Positions 33,671-41,622 of a DNA stretch of 64,000 nt are shown here, piece after piece. Below the pieces are notes generated by a model, which worked only from the letters and a program-made list of their open reading frames with translations, did not search any database and had not been told where the DNA came from. The DNA is from Planctomycetota bacterium (GTDB taxonomy: Bacteria; Planctomycetota; Phycisphaerae; Phycisphaerales; Phycisphaeraceae). Each line of letters starts with the position of its first letter. The stretch's first letter is position 1. The stretch spans positions 1 through 64,000 of the forward strand of contig JAIOPN010000004.1 of assembly GCA_021413865.1 (NCBI GenBank). Direction: 5' to 3'. The position numbers were made by a program, and so were the translations under genes.

Positions 33671-33679
33671 CCCACCCCC

Positions 33680-34471
33680 ATGCTGCGACGATTCTGGAGA
33701 AAAGCCTGGGCGATCGTGAGCGTCAACCACGCGCTCATGAACGAGTACCGCGCCGAGATCGTGCTCTGGGCGCTCTCCGGGTTGCTGCCGCTGGTCCTGA
33801 TGGGCGTCTGGATGAACGTAAGCCGCGGCGGGCAGTTCGGGATGCAGCCGGTGGATTTCGCGCGGTATTTCTTCGCCGTGTTCGTGATCGGGCAGTTCAC
33901 GACCGTCTGGGTGGTATGGGAGTTCGAGGGGGATGTCGTGGAGGGCCGGCTGTCGCCGCTGCTGCTCCAGCCGATCGACCCGGTGGTGCGTTACCTGGGC
34001 ATGCACGTGGGGGAACGGATCACGCGGGTGGTGTTCATCGTGCTGTTCTGCGCGGTCTTTTTCGGGCTCTACCCGGGGGCGGTCTGGTGGCCGGGCTGGG
34101 CGAATCTGGGCACGGCGATGATCGTGGTGGCGCTGGCGTTCGCGATGCGGTTCGCCATGCAGTACACCGTGGCGCTCGTAGGGTTCTGGACCGAGCGGGC
34201 CAGCGCGATCGAGAGCCTGACGTTCCTCTGCTTCATGTTCCTGGCGGGCCGGATCGCGCCGCTGGCGGTCTATCCCGAGGGGCTGCGGCGGGTGCTCTGG
34301 TGGACGCCCTTTCCCTACATCGTGGATTTCCCGGTCACGATCCTGCTGGGGCACGAGGCCGACCCCTGGCCGAAGGCCGCGGTGATGCTCGGCTGGCTGG
34401 CGTTCTTCATCCTGCTCAACCGCATCACGTGGCGGCGGGGCCTGCGGCACTACTCGGCGATGGGGGCCTGA
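33680..34471 (+). CDS. ABC-2 family permease (first of two)
   Basis: A 263-residue membrane protein starting 9 bases after the ATPase gene. It has about six hydrophobic spans, beginning with LMNEYRAEIVLWALSGLLPLVLMGVW and including VVFIVLFCAVFFGLYPGAVW and MLGWLAFFILLNRITW. The segment FWTERASAIESLTFLCFMFLAGRIAPL is characteristic of DUF990-type ABC-2 permeases. It probably forms a heterodimeric channel with the next gene product. Confidence 0.85.
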   Translation: MLRRFWRKAWAIVSVNHALMNEYRAEIVLWALSGLLPLVLMGVWMNVSRGGQFGMQPVDFARYFFAVFVIGQFTTVWVVWEFEGDVVEGRLSPLLLQPIDPVVRYLGMHVGERITRVVFIVLFCAVFFGLYPGAVWWPGWANLGTAMIVVALAFAMRFAMQYTVALVGFWTERASAIESLTFLCFMFLAGRIAPLAVYPEGLRRVLWWTPFPYIVDFPVTILLGHEADPWPKAAVMLGWLAFFILLNRITWRRGLRHYSAMGA

Positions 34472-34476
34472 GCGCG

Positions 34477-35259
34477 ATGCGGCGATACCTCAACATGCTC
34501 CGCCACTTTTGGGCCACCTCGCTGGCGGCCGAGATGGAGTACCGCCTCAACTTCGCCGTCGCCGCGGCCACCGCCACGCTGGGGCTGATCGGGAGCCTGT
34601 TCGGCCTGTGGCTCTTCTTCAGCAGGGGCGGCACGCTCGGCGGCTGGACGTGGGACCAGTCGCTCGTCGTGATGGGCATCTTCACGGTGCTCGAGGGCGT
34701 GAGCGCGACGCTGCTCACCCCGAACCTCGGCCGGCTCGTCAGCCACGTGCGCACCGGCACGCTCGACTTCGTGCTGCTCAAGCCGATCGACTCGCAGTTC
34801 TGGCTCTCGACGCGTTACTTCTCGCCCGGCGGGCTGCCCGACGTGGCGTTCGGCGTGATCGTGACCGGCGTCGCGGCGTGGCGGCTGGGCCTGGAGCCGG
34901 TGAACATGCTGCTAAGCCTCGCGCCGCTGGCCACCGCGTGCGTCGTGCTCTACAGCCTCTGGTTTCTGCTCGCCACGACCGGCATCTGGTTCGTGAAGAT
35001 CTACAACGCCACCGAGGTGCTCCGCTCGCTGCTCGAATCGGGCCGGTTCCCCTCCTCCGCTTACCCGGCGGCGTGGCGCTTCGCCTTCACGTTCATCCTC
35101 CCGGTGGCGTTCATGACGACGGTGCCGGCACGGGTGATGCTCGGCCGGGGCGGCGCCGCGTGGCCGATCGCGAGCCTCGGCGTGGCTGTGGTGCTGTTCG
35201 CCTGCTCACGGCTCTTCTGGCGTTTCGCCCTGCGGTATTACACCAGTGCGTCGAGTTGA
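34477..35259 (+). CDS. ABC-2 family permease (second of two)
   Basis: A 260-residue membrane protein starting 5 bases after the previous stop. FWATSLAAEMEYRLNFAVAAATATLGLIGSLFGLWLFF, RTGTLDFVLLKPIDSQFWLSTRY and YNATEVLRSLLESGRFP are the usual motifs of the partner permease in DUF990-type ABC-2 systems. It contains about six transmembrane spans. The ATPase-permease-permease order suggests a complete exporter. Confidence 0.87.
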   Translation: MRRYLNMLRHFWATSLAAEMEYRLNFAVAAATATLGLIGSLFGLWLFFSRGGTLGGWTWDQSLVVMGIFTVLEGVSATLLTPNLGRLVSHVRTGTLDFVLLKPIDSQFWLSTRYFSPGGLPDVAFGVIVTGVAAWRLGLEPVNMLLSLAPLATACVVLYSLWFLLATTGIWFVKIYNATEVLRSLLESGRFPSSAYPAAWRFAFTFILPVAFMTTVPARVMLGRGGAAWPIASLGVAVVLFACSRLFWRFALRYYTSASS

Positions 35260-35307
35260 GGCGCCGAACAAAGTAGAATCCACCAACCGCCCCTCCCCGA
35301 GGTCCCC

Positions 35308-36141
35308 ATGCCCGGACGACTCACACCCCAGCAGGTCGCGTTCTTCAAGGCCGAGGGCTACACGCTCTTCAACCAGCCCGTTTTCCCTGCCGCGAAGTTC
35401 GACGACCTCCGGCAGCACTTCGAGCAGATGCTCGCCGTCTGGCCCAGGCGATCCGGGGGGCTGTCGCCCGAGGCGATGGACGTCCCCCACTTCACCGACC
35501 CCACGCTCTTCAAGTGGCTGCTCGCCGACGAGGTGCTCGACGTGGTCGAATCCGTGATCGGGCCGGACATCGCCCTCTGGTCGAGCCATTTCATCTGCAA
35601 ACCACCGGGCGTCGGCAAGCGCGTCCCCTGGCACGAGGACTCCTTCTACTGGGGCAAGGTGCTCGACCCCATGGAGGTCGTCACCGTCTGGCTGGCCATC
35701 GACTACTCCGGCCCAGAGAACGGCTGCATGCGCGTCATCCCCCGCACGCACAACAACGGCTATTCGCAATACGACCCCGTCAAAGACCCCACGAAAGAGG
35801 TCTTCGGCATCGAGATCAAGCAGGAACTCATCGACGAAACCAAGGCGGTGGACTTCAAGCTGCAGCCCAACGAGGCGTCGCTCCACCACGCCAAGCTGAT
35901 CCACGGCTCGAACCCCAACACCAGCGCCGTGCGCCGCTGTGGCTACACCATGCGGTACATCCCTACCACCACGCGCTTCCAGCCCGAGTTCCGCAAGAGC
36001 ATCCCGGGGTTTCAGATTTATCTCGCGCGCGGTAAGGACCGTGCCGGCAACGCCTATGGCGATCCGACGAAGGTGAACGAGGCGTGGCTGAACGCACGGC
36101 CGGACGAGCAGGCGAGGATCAAGGCGCTGGTGAGCGGGTGA
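35308..36141 (+). CDS. Phytanoyl-CoA dioxygenase (PhyH) family protein
   Basis: A 277-residue Fe(II)/2-oxoglutarate-dependent oxygenase. The iron ligands are visible as HxD in VPWHEDSFYW and a distal His in KLIHGSNPN; an Arg following in YTMRYIPTT would bind 2-oxoglutarate. The usual ENGCMRVIPRTH segment is present. Planctomycetes encode many PhyH paralogues whose substrates are unknown. It converges on lpxA with 6 bases between the stops. Confidence 0.9.
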   Translation: MPGRLTPQQVAFFKAEGYTLFNQPVFPAAKFDDLRQHFEQMLAVWPRRSGGLSPEAMDVPHFTDPTLFKWLLADEVLDVVESVIGPDIALWSSHFICKPPGVGKRVPWHEDSFYWGKVLDPMEVVTVWLAIDYSGPENGCMRVIPRTHNNGYSQYDPVKDPTKEVFGIEIKQELIDETKAVDFKLQPNEASLHHAKLIHGSNPNTSAVRRCGYTMRYIPTTTRFQPEFRKSIPGFQIYLARGKDRAGNAYGDPTKVNEAWLNARPDEQARIKALVSG

Positions 36142-36147
36142 GGCGCC

Positions 36148-36960
36148 TTATTCGTCCGAATCCTCGACCTGCTCCGACCCGCCGTACGCGGTGATGCCGC
36201 GCTTGGTGGATCGGATGAAGTCGATGAACTCCTGGCAGAGCGGGTCGGCGCCGACGCGGCGTTCGATGGTTTCGACCGCCGTGTCATTGGCCAGGCCGCG
36301 GCGGAAGAAGATGTCGAACGCCTCCTGCAGGTTCTCGATGCGCTCGCGATAGCCCGCGCGGCGGAGACCGACGAGGTTCAGCGAGCTGATGCGGCGCGGG
36401 TTGTAAACCGTGCAGAACGGCGGCACATCCTGCGTCACCCCGCGGGTGCCGGCGAGCATGGACATCCGCCCCATGCGGCAGAACTGGTGCACGCAGGCGT
36501 TCCCGCCCAGGGTGACCGAGTCGCCGACGCGGGCGTGGCCACCGACCAGCGAGCCGTTGACGAAGGTGCATGTGTTGCCGATGACCACGTCGTGGCCGAC
36601 GTGGCTGTTGACCATGAGGTAGTTGCGGTCGCCCAGCGTGGTGGCGTGCGCCCCCGTGGCGCGGTGGATGGTGACGCCCTCGCGGACGATGTTCTCATCA
36701 CCCATGACGACGCCGGCGCCCTCGGTGGCGGGGGCGAACTTGCGGTCCTGCGGCTCGAGGCCGATCACGGACTGAGGATAGAAGACGTTGCCGCGCCCGA
36801 TGACCAACGGCCCATTGAGCGTGACCCGCTCGTGGAGCATCGTCCCCTCGCCGATCACGACGCGGCCGGTGATGCTGCACCACGGGCCGACCTTCACCCC
36901 CGCCGCCAGCTCGGCGCGTGGGTCGATGATCGCGGTGGGATGGATGTCTGAGCCGGGCAT
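36148..36960 (-). CDS. lpxA: UDP-N-acetylglucosamine acyltransferase (LpxA), lipid A synthesis
   Basis: A 270-residue left-handed beta-helix acyltransferase for the first step of lipid A. The N-terminus DIHPTAIIDPRAELAAGVKVGPWCSI and the successive hexapeptides (VVIGEGTMLHERVTLNG, NSHVGHDVVIGNTCTFVNG) are typical, the last containing the catalytic His region. The C-terminal helical domain begins LNLVGLRRAGY. The start at 36960 is chosen over 37107, which adds a long unrelated stretch. It indicates an LPS-bearing outer membrane. The tail is acidic. Confidence 0.93.
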   Translation of the reverse strand: MPGSDIHPTAIIDPRAELAAGVKVGPWCSITGRVVIGEGTMLHERVTLNGPLVIGRGNVFYPQSVIGLEPQDRKFAPATEGAGVVMGDENIVREGVTIHRATGAHATTLGDRNYLMVNSHVGHDVVIGNTCTFVNGSLVGGHARVGDSVTLGGNACVHQFCRMGRMSMLAGTRGVTQDVPPFCTVYNPRRISSLNLVGLRRAGYRERIENLQEAFDIFFRRGLANDTAVETIERRVGADPLCQEFIDFIRSTKRGITAYGGSEQVEDSDE

Positions 36961-37148
36961 AAGCCCGACAGCGTAGCAGAGAGGGCGGAGAGAGAGAAAA
37001 CCCCCGGCGCGCGGGTCCTGAAAAAATGGTCTCCGTCGCGGCGGCGGGCGTACCTTGTCCTTGTCAGTGCGTATAATCCCCGCGTCGTCGTTCAGCCGCA
37101 CCGGCATCTTGCCGATGCGCCCACGGGGAACACGACAGGGACCGAACC

Positions 37149-37556
37149 ATGCCCACCACCGCCCTGACGTCCGACACCATCACCCAAGGCATCCGCGTGG
37201 ACGCCCACGCCTTTTACCTCCCCGACGAGTCCGACCCGACCATCGGCAAATACCTCTTCGGCTACCGCATCAGCATCACCAACGAGGGCGACGCCCCGGC
37301 GCAGCTCGTCTCCCGCCACTGGCTGATCATCGACGCGGACGGCCACCGCGAGGAAGTGAACGGCCCGGGCGTCGTCGGCAAGACGCCCCGCCTCGAGCCC
37401 GGCGAATCCTTCGAGTACACCAGCCACTGCCCCTTGGGCACCGAGTGGGGCACCATGCAGGGCGAGTACCAGATGAAACGCGACGACGGCACCCCCTTCG
37501 AGGCCAGGATCGGCCGCTTCTTCCTCACGCGCCAGCACGAGGCGAAAACGGCATAA
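37149..37556 (+). CDS. apaG: ApaG (DUF525) protein
   Basis: A 135-residue fibronectin-III-like beta-sandwich protein: YRISITNEGDAPAQLVSRHWLIIDADGHREEVNGPGVVGKTPRLEPGESFEYTSHCPLGTEWGTMQGEYQM is the full ApaG pattern with the GxGVxGxxP turn. ApaG is a small cytosolic protein of uncertain role linked to divalent cations and ApaH in enterobacteria. It is a lone gene here, divergent from lpxA. Confidence 0.93.
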   Translation: MPTTALTSDTITQGIRVDAHAFYLPDESDPTIGKYLFGYRISITNEGDAPAQLVSRHWLIIDADGHREEVNGPGVVGKTPRLEPGESFEYTSHCPLGTEWGTMQGEYQMKRDDGTPFEARIGRFFLTRQHEAKTA

Positions 37557-37591
37557 GTTTCAGTCTGATGAGACAGGCGCCCGGCCGCCGA

Positions 37592-38122
37592 TCAGACGAT
37601 CAGCCACGCGACAAAAACAATCTCCACCGCCAGAACCGCGGCGACCATGATCGCCGTGCGGAGCGCTTTGCCGCGCCGCGCCGCCTCGTCGTGGGCACGC
37701 CGTGGCACCATGCGGAGCTGCGGCTCGCCGGCGGTCGGGCAGTATTCGGGCGAATAGCCCCGCCGCGCCTGGTCCTGGATGATCGCGATGATCAGGTTGG
37801 CGTCGAACGACGAGAGGCCCAAGCGCTTCCCGAGCTTGAGAAGTTCATCGCGTGACTCGGGGCGGAGGAGCGTCCCCTCCATCTCGGCGGCGGTGCGCAC
37901 GGCCATGACCCAGCGCGGGTCCGCGGGGTCCTTGATCGGGGCGCCGAAGGAATCATTTGTAAGCGACGAGTGGGGATCGGCCGGCTTCACCGCCACGCGG
38001 ACAGGCCCGTTCGGGAGCACCCCCCGCAGGGGCGACTCGTCCTCCGAGCGCACCAGGCGCAGCCGCGTCTGCTCCAGCGCGTGCAGCGCCCGGCCCACCC
38101 GCGCGGGCTCCGCGCCGCTCAC
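37592..38122 (-). CDS. Hypothetical protein with C-terminal membrane anchor
   Basis: About 176 residues from a GTG at 38122. The C-terminal helix (TAIMVAAVLAVEIVFVAWLIV) predicts a tail-anchored protein. A conserved-looking core precedes it: ESRDELLKLGKRLGLSSFDANLIIAIIQDQARRGYSPE, which resembles a helical domain I associate with planctomycete proteins of unknown function. The frame is open to 38389, but the distal part has the biased composition of non-coding high-GC DNA. A TTG near 38149 is another possible start. No function is proposed. Confidence 0.5.
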   Translation of the reverse strand: MSGAEPARVGRALHALEQTRLRLVRSEDESPLRGVLPNGPVRVAVKPADPHSSLTNDSFGAPIKDPADPRWVMAVRTAAEMEGTLLRPESRDELLKLGKRLGLSSFDANLIIAIIQDQARRGYSPEYCPTAGEPQLRMVPRRAHDEAARRGKALRTAIMVAAVLAVEIVFVAWLIV

Positions 38123-38433
38123 GGGTGATACACCCGCGTGCGCCGTCAATCGGGGTTGAGATAAGCGATCGCCCACCGGACGATCGTGCTGACCCTTCAC
38201 GGCTGACCCTCTTTTCGCGTCTTCCCGCCGGCGCAACGGCCGGCGAACTCCGAAGCCAAACCTACCACCGAAACCGCGACATGGAAGCCTTTTTCGCCAC
38301 GAATCAGGGCGATATCTCCCCAATCCACGCGAGGGTCCGCATAACTGGGTTGTCTTGTTCGATTGGCGAATCTGGGCGACCACCGCCAAGCCCGATGACG
38401 TGTCCGCGACTCGTCGGGGTCCGCCGCCCCGCC
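38123..38433. other. Intergenic stretch, nothing clear
   Basis: About 310 bases between the rimO stop and the anchored hypothetical protein. The middle part (38280-38360) is less GC-rich than the surroundings and may hold the promoter of the hypothetical gene, but no convincing -35/-10 pair or hairpin terminator was found. Confidence 0.4.
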
Positions 38434-40026
38434 CTACCGGATGACCGGCAGCGACAGCCCCGAGGTCAAATCCTCGATCGGCTTGGCGATCAGGTCGTAC
38501 CCGTCAGCATCAACGATCTTGCAACGCACGATCTCGCCGGGCGAGAGGGCTTGGCGTGACTGCACGAACGTGACGCCGTCGATCTGCGGGGCCTGGTTGG
38601 GCCCCCGGCCAGCGAAGAGTTGACCGCCCTTGCCCACGCCCGTGGTCGCCTTCCCCGCCGAACGCGTCGCGCCGTCGATCAGAACCTCCACCGCGTCTCC
38701 ACGCTCGGCGGCGGCGCGGTTGCGGGCGAACGCCACCTCCTGCTGGACGGTCATCAGTTCGTCCACGCGGCGCTTCACGACCTCGGCCGGCACCGCCCCG
38801 CCCCTGTCGCACATCGTCCCCGCCGGCGTGCCGGGCTCGGGGGAATACGGGAAGACACCCATCGCGTCGAACCCGAAGTCGCGCACGAAGCGGACCAGTT
38901 CCCTGTGCTGCTCCTCCGTCTCGCCGGGGAAGCCGGAGATGAAGGTCGTGCGGATCGACATGCCCGGCAGCTTGCGGAGCTTGGCCAGGAGCGTCTCGAT
39001 CAGCTTCCGGCTCGTCTTACGGCGCATCCCGTCCAGCACGTCGTCGTTGATGTGCTGCAGCGGCATGTCGATGTATTTCACCACCGTCGAGAGCGAGGCG
39101 ATCGACTCGATCATCCCGTCGGTGAAACAGGAGGGGTAGGCGTACATCAGCCTCACCCAGCCGGTGCCCGCGTTCTCACGCACGCAGCTGTCGAGCTCGC
39201 GCAGCATGCCGGACAGGCCCTCGGCATAACCAATATCGGTGCCGTAGCTCGTCGTGTCCTGGCCGATGAGGTTCAGCTCCACCGCGCCGTCGGCGATCAG
39301 TTCCCGCGCCTCGCCCAGGATGCGGTCGACCGGCTTGGACCGCATCTTGCCGCGGATCGAGGGGATGGTGCAGAAGGCGCAGTTCTGGTTGCACCCCTCG
39401 GAGACGCGCAAGTAGGCGTAGTGGCGCGGCGTGAGCCGCAGCCGGGCCGCGTCGGACTCGAAATAACCCTGGCCCTCAACGCTCTTCTCGGTGAGCCCGC
39501 GGTCCTTGCGGGCGGCGGTCGCGTTGGCGGCGATGCTGGAATAGACCGGAAGCTCGACGTGCAAGTCGTTGCGCTGCTCCCGCCCGCCCGAGCCGCGCAC
39601 CGCATCGACGATGCGGTCGCGGTCGAACACGCCCACCATCGCGTCGATGTCCGGGCACCAGTCGAGCATCTTGGCCCGGTGCCGCTGCACCAGGCACCCG
39701 GCCACGATCAGCCGCTTGATCTGCCCCTTCTTCTTGAGCTTCGCCGCGGCGCGGATCTCGGCGACCGACTCGTCCTTCGACGCCTCGAGGAACCCGCAGG
39801 TGTTCACCACGACGGCGTCGGCCGCTTCACCGTGCGACACGGGGACAAGCCCGTCCTCGGCCAGCAAACCGAGCATCTTTTCGCTGTCCACCAGGTTCTT
39901 CGGGCACCCCAGACTGACGAACGAGACGGTCCGCACCGCCGCTGTTTTAGCGCGCGACGCAGACGGCTTGCCACGCGGCTTAGGCGCACGGCCGCGTGAT
40001 TTGGATTGGCTTGAGGTCTTGCCCAT
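38434..40026 (-). CDS. rimO: Ribosomal protein S12 methylthiotransferase (RimO)
   Basis: A 530-residue radical-SAM enzyme that methylthiolates the conserved Asp of ribosomal protein S12. The N-terminal MTTase domain has its three cluster Cys in SLGCPKN, VNTCGF and VAGCLVQ. The radical SAM triad is C-x3-C-x2-C in EGCNQNCAFCTIP. MPLQHINDDVLDGMRR and TTFISGFPGETEEQH are family segments, and the C-terminal TRAM domain follows. A basic N-terminal extension of about 30 residues (KSRGRAPKPRGKPSASRAK) precedes the domain. The start at 40026 is chosen over 40062. Confidence 0.93.
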   Translation of the reverse strand: MGKTSSQSKSRGRAPKPRGKPSASRAKTAAVRTVSFVSLGCPKNLVDSEKMLGLLAEDGLVPVSHGEAADAVVVNTCGFLEASKDESVAEIRAAAKLKKKGQIKRLIVAGCLVQRHRAKMLDWCPDIDAMVGVFDRDRIVDAVRGSGGREQRNDLHVELPVYSSIAANATAARKDRGLTEKSVEGQGYFESDAARLRLTPRHYAYLRVSEGCNQNCAFCTIPSIRGKMRSKPVDRILGEARELIADGAVELNLIGQDTTSYGTDIGYAEGLSGMLRELDSCVRENAGTGWVRLMYAYPSCFTDGMIESIASLSTVVKYIDMPLQHINDDVLDGMRRKTSRKLIETLLAKLRKLPGMSIRTTFISGFPGETEEQHRELVRFVRDFGFDAMGVFPYSPEPGTPAGTMCDRGGAVPAEVVKRRVDELMTVQQEVAFARNRAAAERGDAVEVLIDGATRSAGKATTGVGKGGQLFAGRGPNQAPQIDGVTFVQSRQALSPGEIVRCKIVDADGYDLIAKPIEDLTSGLSLPVIR

Positions 40027-40069
40027 GGAGGCCCAGTTGAAAGACCGGGCATTGTACCCCAAAACCGCC

Positions 40070-41434
40070 TCAGAATCCCTTCCCGATCAACGGCGTGCAG
40101 TTGTTGGGCACCCGGTTGAACTGCACGACCTTCTTGCCGAACTTGCCCAGGGTGTTCTCGATGACGACGAAGTCGATCGGGAGGATCTTGGCGTTCCAGT
40201 GGTCGCCGATGCCGCGGATGGCGACGTCGAGCATGGTGACCACCTGCTGGGCGAGGGGCTCCTCGGAATCGAGCGTGATCGCGCCGTAGAACTCCTGGCA
40301 CTCGGTGTAGCCGGAGTTGTGCGTGCCGGTGTAGGGCTTGAGGCGGGAGAGGTCGTCGAGCTTGACGCCGAACTTCTCGTTGACCACGGCGGTGCGGGCG
40401 CGGAAGTAATCGACCAGCGCCTGCTCCTGGTGCTTGGCGGGCTTGTTGTTCTTCACGATGTCGACGTAGGCGTTGAAGCCGGTCTTGTAGGCACCATCGA
40501 CGAAGTCGAACCACCACTGCTGGTCCTTCGTGGGCTTGCCCATGACAATGGAGCGGCGGATGCAGGAGGTGAGGCCGTCGCGCTTGGGGGCGACGCCCAG
40601 GTGGACCCAGTCGCCCTTGTTGATGCGGCGGTTCAGGGCCTTGCCGATGAGGGTGCGGTTGGCCTCGTTGGCGCCGACCATGACGTCAAAGCCGTTCTCC
40701 TCGCCGCCCAGTTCCATGCCGACTAGGTACGCCCAGCCGGCGACCTGCGTCTCGAGCATGCCGGGCTTGATGACGGCAACCATGGCCCGCATCATCGCGT
40801 CGGCGATGACGTTGGCGTCGCGGATCAGCTCCATTTCACGGTCGGACTTGAGGTTCTTGATCTTCTGGTAGAGGAGCTGGGCATCGACGACGTTCTCGCT
40901 GCCGAAGAGGCCGTTGAGGTAGTCGATGACGCCGGCGGGCACGACCTGCCGCGGCGTGAGCAGCGCGACCTTGCGGACGTCGCCCATTTTCTTGCCGGTG
41001 GCGGCCTCGAAGACTTCCTCCAGGCGCACGGCGCGGATCGGGTATTTCTCGTCGGCGAGCTGGAGCAGCTCCACCTTGTGCACCTTGGCGTTGGCGCGGA
41101 AGGCGAGTTGCTCGGCGATGTAGCCGCCCTCGAGCCCGGCCGTGATGTGGAAGCCGGTCGGCCCGATGATGCCGGCGATCTGCTCGATGGAGATGTTGGT
41201 GTTGCCGCCCAGGTAGGGCACGTCGCCGTTGTAGTGCTCGTCGCTGAAGGCGAAGCCGGCGTCGAAGCCCGCCTCCTTGAGCGCCTTGGCGACGCGCTTC
41301 TGCCGGGCCACGAACTCGGCGGTGGGCACGGCCAGGTCCTTCTTCACCGTGGGGCAGAAGGCGAGGATTTTCTCGACCGCCTTGTACTCGGCGCGGAACT
41401 TGGGGAGACGCTTGGCACCGATTCCCTTGGGCAT
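40070..41434 (-). CDS. M24 (creatinase/aminopeptidase P-like) family protein, metal ligands unclear
   Basis: A 454-residue protein with a creatinase-like N-terminal domain (AEFVARQKRVAKALKEAGFDAGFAF) and a pita-bread C-terminal domain (IRDANVIADAMMRAMVAVIKPGMLETQVAG). The metal-binding signature of aminopeptidase P is altered: where the family has an Asp in 'DAG' and another 11 residues later in 'DxTR', this protein reads VHLGVAPKRDGLTSCIRRS, and the late Glu positions are not obvious. It may not be an active dinuclear metallopeptidase. The start at 41434 is supported by an AAAGGTGA ribosome site; the frame is open to 41515. Confidence 0.7.
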   Translation of the reverse strand: MPKGIGAKRLPKFRAEYKAVEKILAFCPTVKKDLAVPTAEFVARQKRVAKALKEAGFDAGFAFSDEHYNGDVPYLGGNTNISIEQIAGIIGPTGFHITAGLEGGYIAEQLAFRANAKVHKVELLQLADEKYPIRAVRLEEVFEAATGKKMGDVRKVALLTPRQVVPAGVIDYLNGLFGSENVVDAQLLYQKIKNLKSDREMELIRDANVIADAMMRAMVAVIKPGMLETQVAGWAYLVGMELGGEENGFDVMVGANEANRTLIGKALNRRINKGDWVHLGVAPKRDGLTSCIRRSIVMGKPTKDQQWWFDFVDGAYKTGFNAYVDIVKNNKPAKHQEQALVDYFRARTAVVNEKFGVKLDDLSRLKPYTGTHNSGYTECQEFYGAITLDSEEPLAQQVVTMLDVAIRGIGDHWNAKILPIDFVVIENTLGKFGKKVVQFNRVPNNCTPLIGKGF

Positions 41435-41534
41435 TGGATTCACCTTTGAAGAGTGCGGATTTACCGTTGAACGGGGCCAATAAACTAACGGAATGAGCGG
41501 GCGTCGGCCAATCACGGGGTCCGCCGAACGGCAC

Positions 41535-41622
41535 GTTAGCCGCCGGGTTCACCCGGCGCTCTCTTGAACAACGAAATCGCCCCGCCGCCGGCGGCGATCG
41601 TCGGGCGAGCCCGACGGCTAAC
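41535..41622. repeat. REPIN-like palindromic intergenic element
   Basis: GTTAGCC (41535-41541) and GGCTAAC (41616-41622) are inverted ends. Just inside each is a hairpin: CGCCGGGT-tc-ACCCGGCG (41541-41558) and CGTCGGGC-ga-GCCCGACG (41599-41616). A short conserved head followed by a hairpin, twice in opposite orientation, is the layout of paired REP elements. It directly abuts the stop codon of the oligogalacturonate-lyase-like gene and may also act as its terminator. Confidence 0.65.

Noticed and set aside
32789-34450. Minus-strand frame of 553 codons opposite the ABC-2 exporter genes
   Set aside because: Extreme His/Arg/Glu content and no family similarity; the exporter genes on the plus strand are clear.
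38620-39999. Plus-strand frame of 459 codons opposite rimO
   Set aside because: Antisense of rimO, whose three MTTase cysteines and radical-SAM motif are intact.
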